Assembly (NCBI RefSeq): GCF_001861355.1
Contig: NZ_MASN01000060.1
Coordinates: 427,591-491,590, forward strand
DNA length: 64,000 nt
Direction of reading: 5' to 3'
Origin: Natrialba sp. SSL1
Lineage (GTDB): Archaea > Halobacteriota > Halobacteria > Halobacteriales > Natrialbaceae
Part shown: piece after piece, positions 1 to 10,094 of the stretch
Layout of the letters: every line of letters starts with the position of its first letter
Numbering within the stretch: the first letter of the stretch is position 1
Translations under genes and position numbers: made by a program
The notes under the pieces: generated by a model
What the model was told of the DNA's origin: nothing
The model's input: the letters and a program-made list of their open reading frames with translations, nothing else
The model's database searches: none

Positions 1-2
1 TC

Positions 3-320
3 CTGTTCTACATTCTCTGGGACACCATGCTCGTCGCGTTCATGACGTTGATGAACATGGGCTACCTGCCGGAGGGTGAGACGTCCGCACAGGTCATGCT
101 GTTCTTCAACAGCCTCGATCCGGGAATGGCCTACCAGAACGTCCTCTCGTTGGTGACATCGGTGGGCGACCTCGACGGACAGACGGTGATGATGCTCGAA
201 AATATGTTCGGGAGCGTCCCGTTCTATCTGCAGGATTGGTTCGCGTTCGTCATCCTGCTGGGCTGGATCGTCGTGCCGATCGCGATTGCGCTCTTCCGGT
301 TCGATCGGGTCGACCTGTAG
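3..320 (+). CDS. ABC-2 type transporter permease, C-terminal part
   Basis: The reading frame is open from the window edge, so the N-terminus lies outside. The visible 105 residues are hydrophobic and end in a membrane segment (VILLGWIVVPIAIALF) followed by a short charged tail FRFDRVDL. This is the usual ending of haloarchaeal ABC-2/NosY-like permease subunits, which form the membrane channel of an ABC exporter with a separate ATPase. An internal ATG at 27 is not likely to be the start, because the frame continues upstream in the same membrane-protein style. The family call rests on the C-terminal pattern only. Confidence 0.6.
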   Translation: MFYILWDTMLVAFMTLMNMGYLPEGETSAQVMLFFNSLDPGMAYQNVLSLVTSVGDLDGQTVMMLENMFGSVPFYLQDWFAFVILLGWIVVPIAIALFRFDRVDL

Positions 321-332
321 AGCGGCTCTTTG

Positions 333-403
333 GCGTCACTCTTCGTAGAGTTCCCTTTCGCATCACCCTTCGTAGAGCGCCCCTTCCGCATCACCCTTCG
401 AAG
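333..403. repeat. Three decaying ~27-bp direct repeats at a gene end
   Basis: A unit of the form gcatcacccttcgtagagc begins at 333, 360 and 388, a period of 27-28 bases. The third copy holds the stop codon and last codons of the PPOX-family gene on the minus strand. The first two copies therefore look like duplications of that gene's 3' end. Copy 1 has several substitutions. Confidence 0.55.
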
Positions 404-792
404 TGACTCACACGCTCTGGTTCGATCGAGATAATGATGCGCTCGGTCTCGATCGGATTCGGATACTCCTCGACGTCCATATACCGCCGTGCGAGTTCGT
501 CGATGTGTTCGCGAGCGTTCTCGGTCGTCACCTCGTCGACCGTTCCGGTCACTGAGAGCATCCGATACGGGTTGTCGGGATCGGTCATACTCACGGCGAC
601 GCGGGCATCGTTGCGGGCATTTTTCTCCTTGCGCCGGTCACGTTCGGTGTTCACCAGCAGTCGATCCGCGTCGGCATCGTAGTCAATCCACACCGGTGTC
701 ACGTGTGGTGCGCCGTCCGGTAGCAGCGTGGCGACGTGAGCGAACGTTTCCTTCTCGAACAGATCCTGGAAGTCGTCGGGAATCGAAGCCAT
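391..792 (-). CDS. PPOX-class (pyridoxamine 5'-phosphate oxidase-fold) protein
   Basis: The product has 133 residues, beginning MASIPDDFQDLF. The pattern 'FAHVATLLPDGAPHVTPVWIDYD', followed by LLVNTERDRRKEKNARND and VAVSMTDPDNPYR, is typical of the split-barrel FMN- or F420-binding family (PPOX class F420-dependent enzymes). These reduce or oxidise small substrates using a bound deazaflavin or flavin. The frame stays open for 61 more codons upstream, but that stretch does not look like protein, so the ATG at 792 is preferred. The substrate is unknown. Confidence 0.8.
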   Translation of the reverse strand: MASIPDDFQDLFEKETFAHVATLLPDGAPHVTPVWIDYDADADRLLVNTERDRRKEKNARNDARVAVSMTDPDNPYRMLSVTGTVDEVTTENAREHIDELARRYMDVEEYPNPIETERIIISIEPERVSHFEG

Positions 793-927
793 AGGGTCCG
801 TACACCGCGTTGGTACTAAGTCGCGTGCCCCACATTGGTAGGTAGGATTTACTACACAGCGGTCTTCTCCGGTGCGGTCGGTCTTTCGCTGAATGATTCC
901 CCGGTGCAGCCGACCAGTTACCGATCG

Positions 928-936
928 AAATATATT
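928..936 (+). promoter_or_regulatory. TATA-like promoter of the interrupted small membrane gene
   Basis: The sequence aaatatatt lies 24-32 bases before the ATG at 960. This is the spacing expected for a leaderless archaeal transcript and suggests the gene was expressed before it was interrupted. Confidence 0.5.
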
Positions 937-1160
937 CGGTAACGAACACATCTGATCTAATGTCGGATAATCCAATCCTCCTGCGACTCAATCTGATTAT
1001 CGCGCTGTTGAGCGGGCTCCTCGTTCTGGAGCTCATCTCTATACTAGAGAAACAAGGGCGAGTACCCCGACCCACCGAGGTCGGGGGTGAAGCCCGACAC
1101 TCGGCCAACCTATCAACCGTATTCCATACCTTTACAAGACCGCAGTACGACGATTAGGGT

Positions 1161-2432
1161 ATGCAGAAGTCGCTGACCAAAACACTCGTCTTCCAACTCC
1201 AACCCGACGAGGACGGTCAGCGACTTCTGGATGACGCCTTCCTTGAAGCCCGGCGCGTGTACAACGAAACGATCTGGCGAGCAAAGAACGGTGAGGACTG
1301 GGACGAGATTCGACAGGACTTGGAGTCTGACGCCAACCTCGTGAACAACACCGCACAACTCGTCGTACAGAAATCACTGGAAGCGATGGAGAACTACTAC
1401 GAGTACGACGACTATAACCAACCCAGCCACACCAAAGACGGCACATACCCGCTCTGGTCGAACTACGAAGAAGGCTACAACCTGTTCCTCAAAGACGACT
1501 GCATCCGCTATCGGGTCAGTGCGAAACCGTACAACCCGGTGAAGGGGACACTCAGTGGCTCGCTCGACTCTCTTGAACAACTCCGCCAAGCAATCCAATC
1601 CGATGAGTGGCGTGTTGGAACGGCGGAAGCGATGCAGCGGAACGGAAACTACGAACTCCACATCAACATCACCCACACCGAAATCGAAGTCCAAGACAAA
1701 GCGGAGTCACGAACAGTGGTTGGTGTGGATAGTAACGAGGACTGTATTGCTCTCGCTGCCCTCCACGAGAACGACATTGTTGACTCGGTGGTCATCGACT
1801 TCCCTGAAATCAAGAAAGAACGGCATCGGTACTTCACGATGCGAAAGCGGATGCAGAACGCCGGGAAGTCGTCATTTGATCGGGCGTTCGAGCAGAAGGA
1901 GGAACGGTTCGTTCACGACCAACTCCACAAAGTCTCTCGACAAGTCGTGGAGTGGGTGTCACTGTTCGAAACTCCCGTCATCGTCTTTGAAGACCTCAAA
2001 GAGATGCGGGACTCGATTGACTATGGCACCCGGATGAACCGTCGCCTCCACTCACTTCCGTTCCGTAAACTTCGGGACTTCATCACGTACAAAGCCGCGT
2101 TCCAAGGCATCCCGAGCGAGGAGATCAAACCTGAATACACGAGTCAGGCGTGTTCACTTACCAAGTGTGAGCATACGACTCGTGCAAACCGGAACAAGAA
2201 GCGATTCAAGTGCGTAGAGTGTGGCCGCCAAGACCACGCTGACCGGAACGCGGCCATCAACATCGCCAAGAAAGAGTTGGAGAAACTGGATAGGAATGTG
2301 CCTGCTCTCAAGACGCTTCCCACTGTGCGGAAGTTGCGACGGCAGGCATCGGGCTGTGTGGACCAGCCGACCGTGACCCACGACACCGCCAGAGGTCATC
2401 ATGCCGATGGTGTCGCGGGTGTGTCAGACTAA
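1161..2432 (+). CDS. tnpB: TnpB, RNA-guided DNA endonuclease of IS1341 type
   Basis: The product has 423 residues, normal for TnpB. The RuvC-like active site is complete: Asp190 in VVGVDSNED, Glu277 in VIVFEDLKE and Asp361 in DHADRNAAINIA. A zinc-finger knuckle has cysteines at 331, 336, 351 and 354. Family members use a short guide RNA from the element's right end to cut DNA next to a transposon-associated motif, which helps keep the element in the genome. A weak TATA-like tttacaa lies about 28 bases before the ATG. The gene appears intact. Guide and target requirements cannot be read from one copy. Confidence 0.9.
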   Translation: MQKSLTKTLVFQLQPDEDGQRLLDDAFLEARRVYNETIWRAKNGEDWDEIRQDLESDANLVNNTAQLVVQKSLEAMENYYEYDDYNQPSHTKDGTYPLWSNYEEGYNLFLKDDCIRYRVSAKPYNPVKGTLSGSLDSLEQLRQAIQSDEWRVGTAEAMQRNGNYELHINITHTEIEVQDKAESRTVVGVDSNEDCIALAALHENDIVDSVVIDFPEIKKERHRYFTMRKRMQNAGKSSFDRAFEQKEERFVHDQLHKVSRQVVEWVSLFETPVIVFEDLKEMRDSIDYGTRMNRRLHSLPFRKLRDFITYKAAFQGIPSEEIKPEYTSQACSLTKCEHTTRANRNKKRFKCVECGRQDHADRNAAINIAKKELEKLDRNVPALKTLPTVRKLRRQASGCVDQPTVTHDTARGHHADGVAGVSD

Positions 2433-2473
2433 TCCACGAGAAGCCACGGGCCACCGCGCCCGTGGCGGTTCAC
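2380..2473 (+). ncRNA. Possible omega RNA (TnpB guide scaffold) region
   Basis: In this family the guide RNA scaffold overlaps the 3' end of tnpB and runs to the right end of the element, with the guide taken from flanking DNA. Here that stretch holds the strong 9-bp hairpin at 2443-2466 and ends in ggcggttcac. If the scheme holds, the guide starts at about 2474. The limits are inferred from the family. Only the hairpin is directly visible. Confidence 0.4.
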
Positions 2474-2710
2474 TCTTCCGTCAGACGTAGTGTTCCCGCT
2501 AGCTGTGATTACGTTACCACTGCTCTTTCCAGTCGCCGTTATCGCGGTTGTCCGACTCGCAGTCGGTGCAACTACGTAGATTTGACTTTGTCGAACATAT
2601 CACTGAACGGTCTGTTCTAGTGGGAGTGCTGAATACAGAGAACAGTTCCATCGCTCATCAGTCGTTGGCTGTGAGCGACTCAGCGGGTGAGTTTCCCAGA
2701 CAACAACTGG

Positions 2711-3133
2711 TCAGTCTTCGTTCGAGAGTGGTACGATAGTCAGCGGAATCTGCGTCTGTTCCGCGAGTTGCTCGGTCGTCCGTCCGAAGATTGTTGCCTC
2801 GAGTTGTCCTGCACCACTCTGTCCGACGAGAATTAGATCCGCATCAATTTCAGCAGCATACGCCAGCAAGGCATCAGCAGGGTCGCCTCGACGAACTTCG
2901 GCCGTGATGTCGTCATTCCCGGTTGTTTTTGTAATGTTTTCAATGAGGGTCGCCTTCGCCTGATTCAGTTCATCCACTTCGGTGACGCTGAACCGCATCG
3001 GGTTCGCCGTCGAATCGACAACCGTGATGACGTGGAGGGTCGCCCCAACAGCTTGCGACAGTTCGACAGCGTGTTCAAGCGCTTTCTGTGCGAAGTCACT
3101 CCCATCTACGCCAACCAGAAGCGTATCGTACAT
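2711..3133 (-). CDS. Universal stress protein (UspA family)
   Basis: The product has 140 residues starting MYDTLLVGVDGSDFAQKAL. The nucleotide-binding fold is clear: N-terminal VGVDGS, the middle ADLILVGQSGAG with the G-x2-G-x9-G-S/T type loop (FGRTTEQLAEQ), and a final strand ITIVPL-like end (LTIVPLSNED). Such proteins are cytoplasmic and respond to stress, often as dimers. The frame stays open upstream through a 30-bp minisatellite because the repeat has no stops. The conserved family start is the ATG at 3133, so the repeat is excluded from the protein. It lies on the same strand downstream of ligA, separated by the minisatellite. Confidence 0.88.
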   Translation of the reverse strand: MYDTLLVGVDGSDFAQKALEHAVELSQAVGATLHVITVVDSTANPMRFSVTEVDELNQAKATLIENITKTTGNDDITAEVRRGDPADALLAYAAEIDADLILVGQSGAGQLEATIFGRTTEQLAEQTQIPLTIVPLSNED

Positions 3134-3164
3134 GTGAAATCGTTGTACACCAATCCGCTTCGGC

Positions 3165-3404
3165 GTTCTGGTTGCCGTTCTCGTTCTCGTCCCCGTTCTG
3201 GTTGCCGTTCTCGTTCTCGTCCCCGTTCTGGTTGCCGTTCTCGTTCTCGTCCCCGTTCTGGTTGCCGTTCTCGTTCTCGTCCCCGTTCTGGTTGCCGTTC
3301 TCGTTCTCGTCCCCGTTCTGGTTGCCGTTCTCGTTCTCGTCCCCGTTCTGGTTGCCGTTCTCGTTCTCGTCCCCGTTCTGGTTGCCGTTCTCGTTCTCGT
3401 CCTC
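3165..3404. repeat. Eight-copy 30-bp tandem repeat upstream of the stress gene
   Basis: The unit runs gttctggttgccgttctcgt plus tctcgtcccc. It starts at 3165 and repeats every 30 bases to 3404. The first seven copies are identical as read, and only the last copy changes at its end. Degenerate cgtcctcgtccccgtctccg-like sequence follows to about 3445. The array fills the space between the stop of ligA (3478) and the start region of the USP gene, and its edge lies only 31 bases from the USP start. Thirty is a multiple of three, so long open frames run through it. These are not taken as genes. Confidence 0.95.
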
Positions 3405-3477
3405 GTCCTCGTCCCCGTCTCCGTCCCCATTTTCGTCCCAATCCCCGTTCTAGACTCGCCACCACCGATCCACTCTA

Positions 3478-5604
<2,127 letters not shown>

Positions 5605-5782
5605 TTAACGTTACTGTCGTGGCTTTCGTTCTGGCTCCGCTGGCTCTGGCTCCAGCTAGTGCGCCAGCGACATGCCGGCTGCTGTGCCAGCAGCTTCATC
5701 AGCACCGCGATATCCCAGCTACCGGGCTGGTACGGTAACGACAGAGGTGATGATCACACAGGTGGCGATCGAGTACAGCGAC

Positions 5783-6166
5783 CTACCGCCAGGGACTATC
5801 ACCAACTTCGGCACGCACCTGCGGCCCGGCCTCGATGCGACAATCGGCTTGTGGCAGCGCGATACACAGCAACACGTAGCCGTCGGCGCGCTCGTGTTCG
5901 TCGAGCGCCTGCGGCGGCCGTCGATAGTCGACGGCGAGCGCTGCGTCCGGCCTGGAATCGGTCGTCTCTCCATCGCCATCGCCTCCGTCATCGCCTTCGA
6001 CCCCAACCACTCGCCCCACACAGGTCGTGCACGTCCCTTTCAGGCAGTCCGCCGGGAGTCGAACACCGTCTCGGCGGGCCGCCTCGAGTATCGTCTCGCG
6101 TTCGCCGACCTCGAGCGTGTGGTCTGGCGAACCGGGGCGCTCGAGTACCACCTCGTAGCTGGTCAC
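5783..6166 (-). CDS. [2Fe-2S] plant-type ferredoxin with acidic insert
   Basis: The product has 127 residues read from a GTG. The cluster motif is clear: Cys41, Cys46 and Cys49 in ADCLKGTCTTCVGRV, with the fourth ligand most likely Cys101 in YVLLCIALP. N-terminal VGERETILEAARRDGV matches the beta-grasp fold. The gap from Cys49 to Cys101 is 51 residues, longer than usual for the family. It holds a glycine-aspartate rich stretch (about residues 57-70). The protein probably carries electrons in the cytoplasm. No partner reductase is adjacent. Confidence 0.82.
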   Translation of the reverse strand: MTSYEVVLERPGSPDHTLEVGERETILEAARRDGVRLPADCLKGTCTTCVGRVVGVEGDDGGDGDGETTDSRPDAALAVDYRRPPQALDEHERADGYVLLCIALPQADCRIEAGPQVRAEVGDSPWR

Positions 6167-6358
6167 GGCTGTCCCTCCGTCGTCGGCTGACTGCCAGTGA
6201 ACTGGTCCATACCGGTGCTACGTTGCGACGCGAAAAAAGACGAGGTCGGCATACCGATTCAGACGGTCTCCTGTCCGTGCGATGATCCATCTCAGGCTGG
6301 TCGCTCGGGCAACGGATACCCAGTGCTTTACCCGCCTGCACCTCTTAGGAACGACTAG

Positions 6359-7234
6359 ATGGGACAGGGAACGGACGCGGAGTACGGGCTGGTCGACCTC
6401 GAGGAGGCCGAAACACCCGGGGACGAATGGGAAGAGATCGACGTGTCGGACACCGAAGCCGACCGGATCGCTCGCAAGCGCGACCGCGAGTTCGAGCAGT
6501 TCGAAGAGCGAATTACGGACGCAGACCAGTTCAAGGTCGAGCAGTCAGTGTTCGACGACGCGACCTTCGCCGCGCTCTACAAACTCGTCCAGGACGGCTA
6601 CGTCGAGGCCTTCGGCGGCCCGCTCTCGACGGGCAAGGAGGCGAACGTCTATCACGCGCTCGGCGACGAGCGCGAGGTCGCGGTCAAGATCTACCGAATC
6701 AACGCCTCGAACTTCCGGCACATGCGCGACTATCTCGAGGGCGACCCGCGCTTCGAGGGCCTGGGTGGCAAGAAGAAGGACGTCGTCCTCGCCTGGACGA
6801 AAAAGGAGTACGCGAACCTCATGCGAGCCGAGAAGGCGGGCGTTCGCGTTCCCGAACCGATCGCCACCGAGCGAAACGTCCTCGTCATGGAGTACATCGG
6901 CAACGAGGACGGCCGCGCAAAGCGTCTCGGCGAGGTCCACATCGAGAACCCCCAGACCGCCTACGAGGTCATGCGCGAGTACATGCGTCGCCTCTACGCG
7001 GCCGGCCTCATCCACGGCGACCTGAGCGAGTACAACGTCGTCTTTCACGAGGGCCAACTCGTGGTCATCGACCTCGGACAGGCCGTCACCGTCCACCATC
7101 CCAACAGCCGCGACTTCTTAGAACGCGACTGCGAGAACGTCGCGAACTTCTTCTCCCGGCAGGGGCTCGAGACCGATGCCGACGAGCTACTCGAGTTCGT
7201 CACGGATCCGGAGCCGGATCCGTCCCGAGACTGA
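6359..7234 (+). CDS. rio1: RIO1 serine/threonine kinase
   Basis: The product has 291 residues. The RIO1 hallmarks are the modified nucleotide loop STGKEANV (90-97), Lys110 in VAVKIY, catalytic Asp221 in LIHGDLSEYNV and metal-binding Asp238 in VVIDLGQAV. RIO1 acts as an ATPase/kinase on the maturing small ribosomal subunit. The product of the KH gene at 10698 is its usual partner (Dim2/Pno1). In many archaea the two genes are neighbours. Here they are separated by four genes. The N-terminal 60 residues are acidic and probably act as a halophilic adaptation or substrate tail. Confidence 0.95.
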   Translation: MGQGTDAEYGLVDLEEAETPGDEWEEIDVSDTEADRIARKRDREFEQFEERITDADQFKVEQSVFDDATFAALYKLVQDGYVEAFGGPLSTGKEANVYHALGDEREVAVKIYRINASNFRHMRDYLEGDPRFEGLGGKKKDVVLAWTKKEYANLMRAEKAGVRVPEPIATERNVLVMEYIGNEDGRAKRLGEVHIENPQTAYEVMREYMRRLYAAGLIHGDLSEYNVVFHEGQLVVIDLGQAVTVHHPNSRDFLERDCENVANFFSRQGLETDADELLEFVTDPEPDPSRD

Positions 7235-7312
7235 CCTGAGGGTAGCAGCTTCCTCAAAGAGACGTTTCACCTTCCTGAAGATACTTGTCCGGTCCTGGCG
7301 TACGTGTTCGTA

Positions 7313-8224
7313 ATGCACCGACGCCGCCTGCTGGCTGCTGCTGGACTGTCCACTGCGGTGGTTGCTGGTTGTCTCACCAGCGACGGCACTGACGGTGATG
7401 GTGACGAGACCGGCGACGGAGATGGTGACGGCAACGGCGAGACCGTCGGCTCCGAGGAATCCCTTCCAGACCCACCCCGAAACGCACCGAGTAGCCATTG
7501 TCCCGCGACCGACGTTGACCCACCGACGGAGCTCTCGCGTGAGACCGTCGAATCGTTCGTCGACGCGTTCGAATCAGACTGGGTCGCTGCCTCGGCACCG
7601 GACAACGCGACACGAAGCGGGTCCGTCTCGATCGAGGCGGTACGAGTCGTGGACGAGGGTGAGAGTGAGAATGAAGATGGAGATGGAGATGGAGATGAGG
7701 ACGAAACCGGTGTCGACCGGGCACGCGTCGACGCGCACGTCGGTTTCACCGGCCGCGGCTGGGACGGGGAGATAACGATTCGGCCGTTCGAGGACGATGA
7801 GTCTGCTGCGGACAGCGACAAAGACGACACCGAATCCGCAGACTCGTCCGACCTCAAACGCGTCTCCACGACAGCGGACCCGATCGCTACCTCCGAACCG
7901 TTGCTCGACGCAATCGACCACGTCGCCGACACCGGCGAATCCCGGTCGATCACGAAGGCCGACTCGCTCGAGGCGCTCACCGAGGCCGGCGAGTACCTCG
8001 ATGATTTCCTGATCGAGACTGAACACGACGACAAGGTCCTCTACGCCGACAACGACGCGGCCGTCTGGGAGAGCCACGGCGAGTGGTTCGCCGGCTACTT
8101 CCTCACGGCCGACGCCGTCTACCGAATCGAACACGACCCTGGCGAGTGGACCGACGACACCCGCTCCGATGAACCGCTCTCGGTTCCCGACGAGGATTGG
8201 CGGCGACTCGAGTGCTGGTCGTGA
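7313..8224 (+). CDS. Secreted lipoprotein, function unknown
   Basis: The start MHRRRLLAAAGLSTAVVAGC gives a twin-arginine-like signal ending in a lipobox, with lipidation expected at the cysteine. An upstream GTG (7304) would add three residues. The mature protein opens with a Gly-Asp linker coded by repeated six-base blocks. A second acidic run near residues 115-130 comes from the same kind of repeat (about 7660-7700). The C-terminal half ends with a compact aromatic-rich domain (VWESHGEWFAGYFLTADAVY). I do not recognise the family. It is probably anchored on the outer face of the membrane. Confidence 0.75.
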   Translation: MHRRRLLAAAGLSTAVVAGCLTSDGTDGDGDETGDGDGDGNGETVGSEESLPDPPRNAPSSHCPATDVDPPTELSRETVESFVDAFESDWVAASAPDNATRSGSVSIEAVRVVDEGESENEDGDGDGDEDETGVDRARVDAHVGFTGRGWDGEITIRPFEDDESAADSDKDDTESADSSDLKRVSTTADPIATSEPLLDAIDHVADTGESRSITKADSLEALTEAGEYLDDFLIETEHDDKVLYADNDAAVWESHGEWFAGYFLTADAVYRIEHDPGEWTDDTRSDEPLSVPDEDWRRLECWS

Positions 8225-8472
8225 TCGGTCCCCCTGAATCTCCACACGGAATCGGAGAAACTGTTAGGTAGCCCGGGTGGCTACTGGATAGTGATGGCGA
8301 CCGCTCTCGAGTGGCAGTGGCGCTGGCGCTGGCAGCCGTCCTCGAGAGCGGACAGTCTCGTCGCTGCGGCCGATGCGGCCTAACCCGCGGCTGCGGTGGC
8401 GGGTGCTCCCTCCGTTTTTCGTTTTGCACAGATTGCTGACGAGCCCCTGCGATACAGCCACGATACAATAGC

Positions 8473-9762
8473 ATGCCAACACCACCATCACCGTCGACAC
8501 CAGCCGATTCGAGCGACCAGACCGACCAGTCCGATCACGATACGAACACCGAGACAGAACAGAACGCAGTATCGACCGAAGAAGCCGACTCGAACGAATC
8601 CACTGACGACTTCACGGTCACGCCCTACGCCGTCACCGGCGAGGTCGACTACGAGAAGCTACTCGAGCGCTTCGGTGCTGATCCACTCACCGACGACCAG
8701 ATCGAGCGCTTCCCCGACCACCCGCTACTGCGTCGGCGGACCTTCTACGCGGGTCGGGACGTAGATAGCTACCTCGACGCCGCTGCGGCCGGCGAACCGC
8801 ACGCCGTCGTGACGGGGCGCGGTCCTTCGGGACCGATGCACCTCGGCCACATCCTGCCGCTGTACCTCGCGAAGCGCTTCCAGCAGGCGACGGGTGCAAC
8901 CGTCTACATCCCGCTCTCGGACGACGAGAAGTACCTCGCGAAGGAACAGTCGTTCGCGTCCATCGGTGAGCACACCCGCGAGAATCTCCGCGATGTTCTC
9001 GCGGTTGGCTTCGACCCGGAGCGAACGCGAATCGTGGTTGACACCGCCGACGCGGACGTGGTCTACCCGATTGCCGTTCGCCTCGCGAAGCACCTCACGC
9101 CGGCCACCGTCGAAGCTGTCTACGGTGAGCAGGATACTGTCGGCCTGCAGTTCTACCCCGCCGTGCAGGCGACGCACCTCCTGCTTCCGCAGCTCGTCAA
9201 CGGGCGACAGCCGACGCTCGTTCCCATTGCCATCGACCAGGATCCACACGTTCGCGTCTGTCGCGACGTGGCCGCAAAGGAGGCGCTGCCCGTCGACAAA
9301 CCCGGGGCGCTGCTCGGGCGGTTCCTCCCGAGTCTGGCAGGACCGGGGAAGATGAGTTCCTCCGGCGACGCGCCGTCGATCGAGTTGACCGCCGATCCCG
9401 ACACCGTCGCCGAGGCGATCCACACCCACGCCTACACCGGCGGCCGGGCCACGCTCGAGGAGCACCGCGAGCAGGGCGGCGATCCAGCGGTCGACGTCCC
9501 CTTCCAGTACCTGCGATTCTTCTTTGAGGAGGACGACGAGGCACTCGAGTCCATCGCCGACGCCTACCGTGCGGGCGACCTGCTCAGCGGCGAGTTGAAG
9601 GAACTCGCGATCGAGCGGATCACGGACTTTCTCGCAGCCCATCAGCGCCGCCGCGACGCGCTGGGTGCGATTTCGGACGAACTCGAGTCCTACCGGCTCA
9701 CGGACGACGAGCGTCGCCGGGCGCTGGAGCGGGCTGGTGTTCCGCGGATACTCGAGGCGTAA
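8473..9762 (+). CDS. trpS: Tryptophanyl-tRNA synthetase
   Basis: The product has 429 residues. The class I signature sequences are PMHLGHI (residues 121-127) and KMSSS (293-297). The region around TGRGPSGPMHLGH and FYPAVQATHLLLPQ matches archaeal/eukaryal-type TrpRS. The enzyme charges tRNA-Trp with tryptophan. The first 48 residues are a Ser/Thr/Asp/Glu-rich tail without homology. Some haloarchaea hold two TrpRS genes. Whether this is the main copy cannot be told from this window. Confidence 0.93.
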   Translation: MPTPPSPSTPADSSDQTDQSDHDTNTETEQNAVSTEEADSNESTDDFTVTPYAVTGEVDYEKLLERFGADPLTDDQIERFPDHPLLRRRTFYAGRDVDSYLDAAAAGEPHAVVTGRGPSGPMHLGHILPLYLAKRFQQATGATVYIPLSDDEKYLAKEQSFASIGEHTRENLRDVLAVGFDPERTRIVVDTADADVVYPIAVRLAKHLTPATVEAVYGEQDTVGLQFYPAVQATHLLLPQLVNGRQPTLVPIAIDQDPHVRVCRDVAAKEALPVDKPGALLGRFLPSLAGPGKMSSSGDAPSIELTADPDTVAEAIHTHAYTGGRATLEEHREQGGDPAVDVPFQYLRFFFEEDDEALESIADAYRAGDLLSGELKELAIERITDFLAAHQRRRDALGAISDELESYRLTDDERRRALERAGVPRILEA

Positions 9763-9779
9763 CAGGTCGCCAGCGGGTG

Positions 9780-10004
9780 CTACTCGAGTACCAGTGCGGC
9801 GACGAGACCGAGAACGAAGCCGCCGACCGCGAACGGGACGCTCTGACCGCCGATCATGATGGCGAAGACGAGTTCGTGGAGGTCGCCGTCGGGCTCTGTG
9901 ACGATCTGGAGCACATAGATCACCGCTATCGGAGCGAGCCCACTCACGAGCGCTGCGAGAAATCTCAAGCGTACGCCGAGTTGGGTTCCAGGATGGAACT
10001 GCAC
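9780..10004 (-). CDS. Small membrane protein, two helices
   Basis: The product is 74 residues if read from a GTG at 10004. Two membrane helices (about AALVSGLAPIAVIYVLQIV and VPFAVGGFVLGLVAALVL) are joined by a loop with DGDLHE. The gene converges on trpS, with 17 bases between stops, and diverges from the phosphoesterase gene. The frame is open further upstream, but that part overlaps the next gene and is not protein-like. Function is unknown. Confidence 0.55.
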   Translation of the reverse strand: MQFHPGTQLGVRLRFLAALVSGLAPIAVIYVLQIVTEPDGDLHELVFAIMIGGQSVPFAVGGFVLGLVAALVLE

Positions 10005-10094
10005 TTCGAGCCGCGCAAGCGACGGACGAACGCGGCCCAGTCGCTCGTACCGCCACCCCGAACGGCTTAGTGGGTCGCCGGACCCACACTGGGT

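Larger units (their letters stand above)
1052..2473 (+). mobile_element. TnpB-only IS200/IS605-family (IS1341-type) element
   Basis: The element carries tnpB and no tnpA. Subterminal hairpins lie near both ends. At the left, CCCCGACC (1065-1072) pairs with GGTCGGGG (1079-1086). At the right, GCCACGGGC (2443-2451) pairs with GCCCGTGGC (2458-2466). Imperfect palindromes instead of terminal inverted repeats are the hallmark of IS200/IS605 elements. The right end closes with ggcggttcac, which also follows a hairpin at 11433-11462. The ends are placed to within about 10 bases, using the reading frame of the interrupted gene as a guide. Without TnpA the copy would need transposase in trans to move. 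Confidence 0.75.
960..2579 (+). pseudogene. Small two-helix membrane protein gene split by an IS element
   Basis: The 5' part (960 to about 1050) encodes MSDNPILLRLNLIIALLSGL and a second leucine-rich stretch, which is one membrane helix. Directly after the IS right end, the frame from 2475 to the stop at 2577-2579 encodes a second helix, with VITLPLLFPVAVIAVVRLAV near its end. Joined without the insert, the two parts give a protein of about 64 residues with two helices. The promoter and start are intact, so insertion is the only visible lesion. Function is unknown; small paired-helix proteins like this are common in haloarchaea. Confidence 0.65.

Noticed and set aside
960..1157. Intact 65-residue gene before tnpB
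   Set aside because: The second half runs into IS sequence with the left-end hairpin. The true C-terminal part lies beyond the element.
3165..3404. CRISPR array
   Set aside because: Units are contiguous with no variable spacers, and no cas gene is near.
2711..3430. Longer version of the universal stress protein including the repeat
   Set aside because: The family start is the ATG at 3133. The extension is only repeat sequence.
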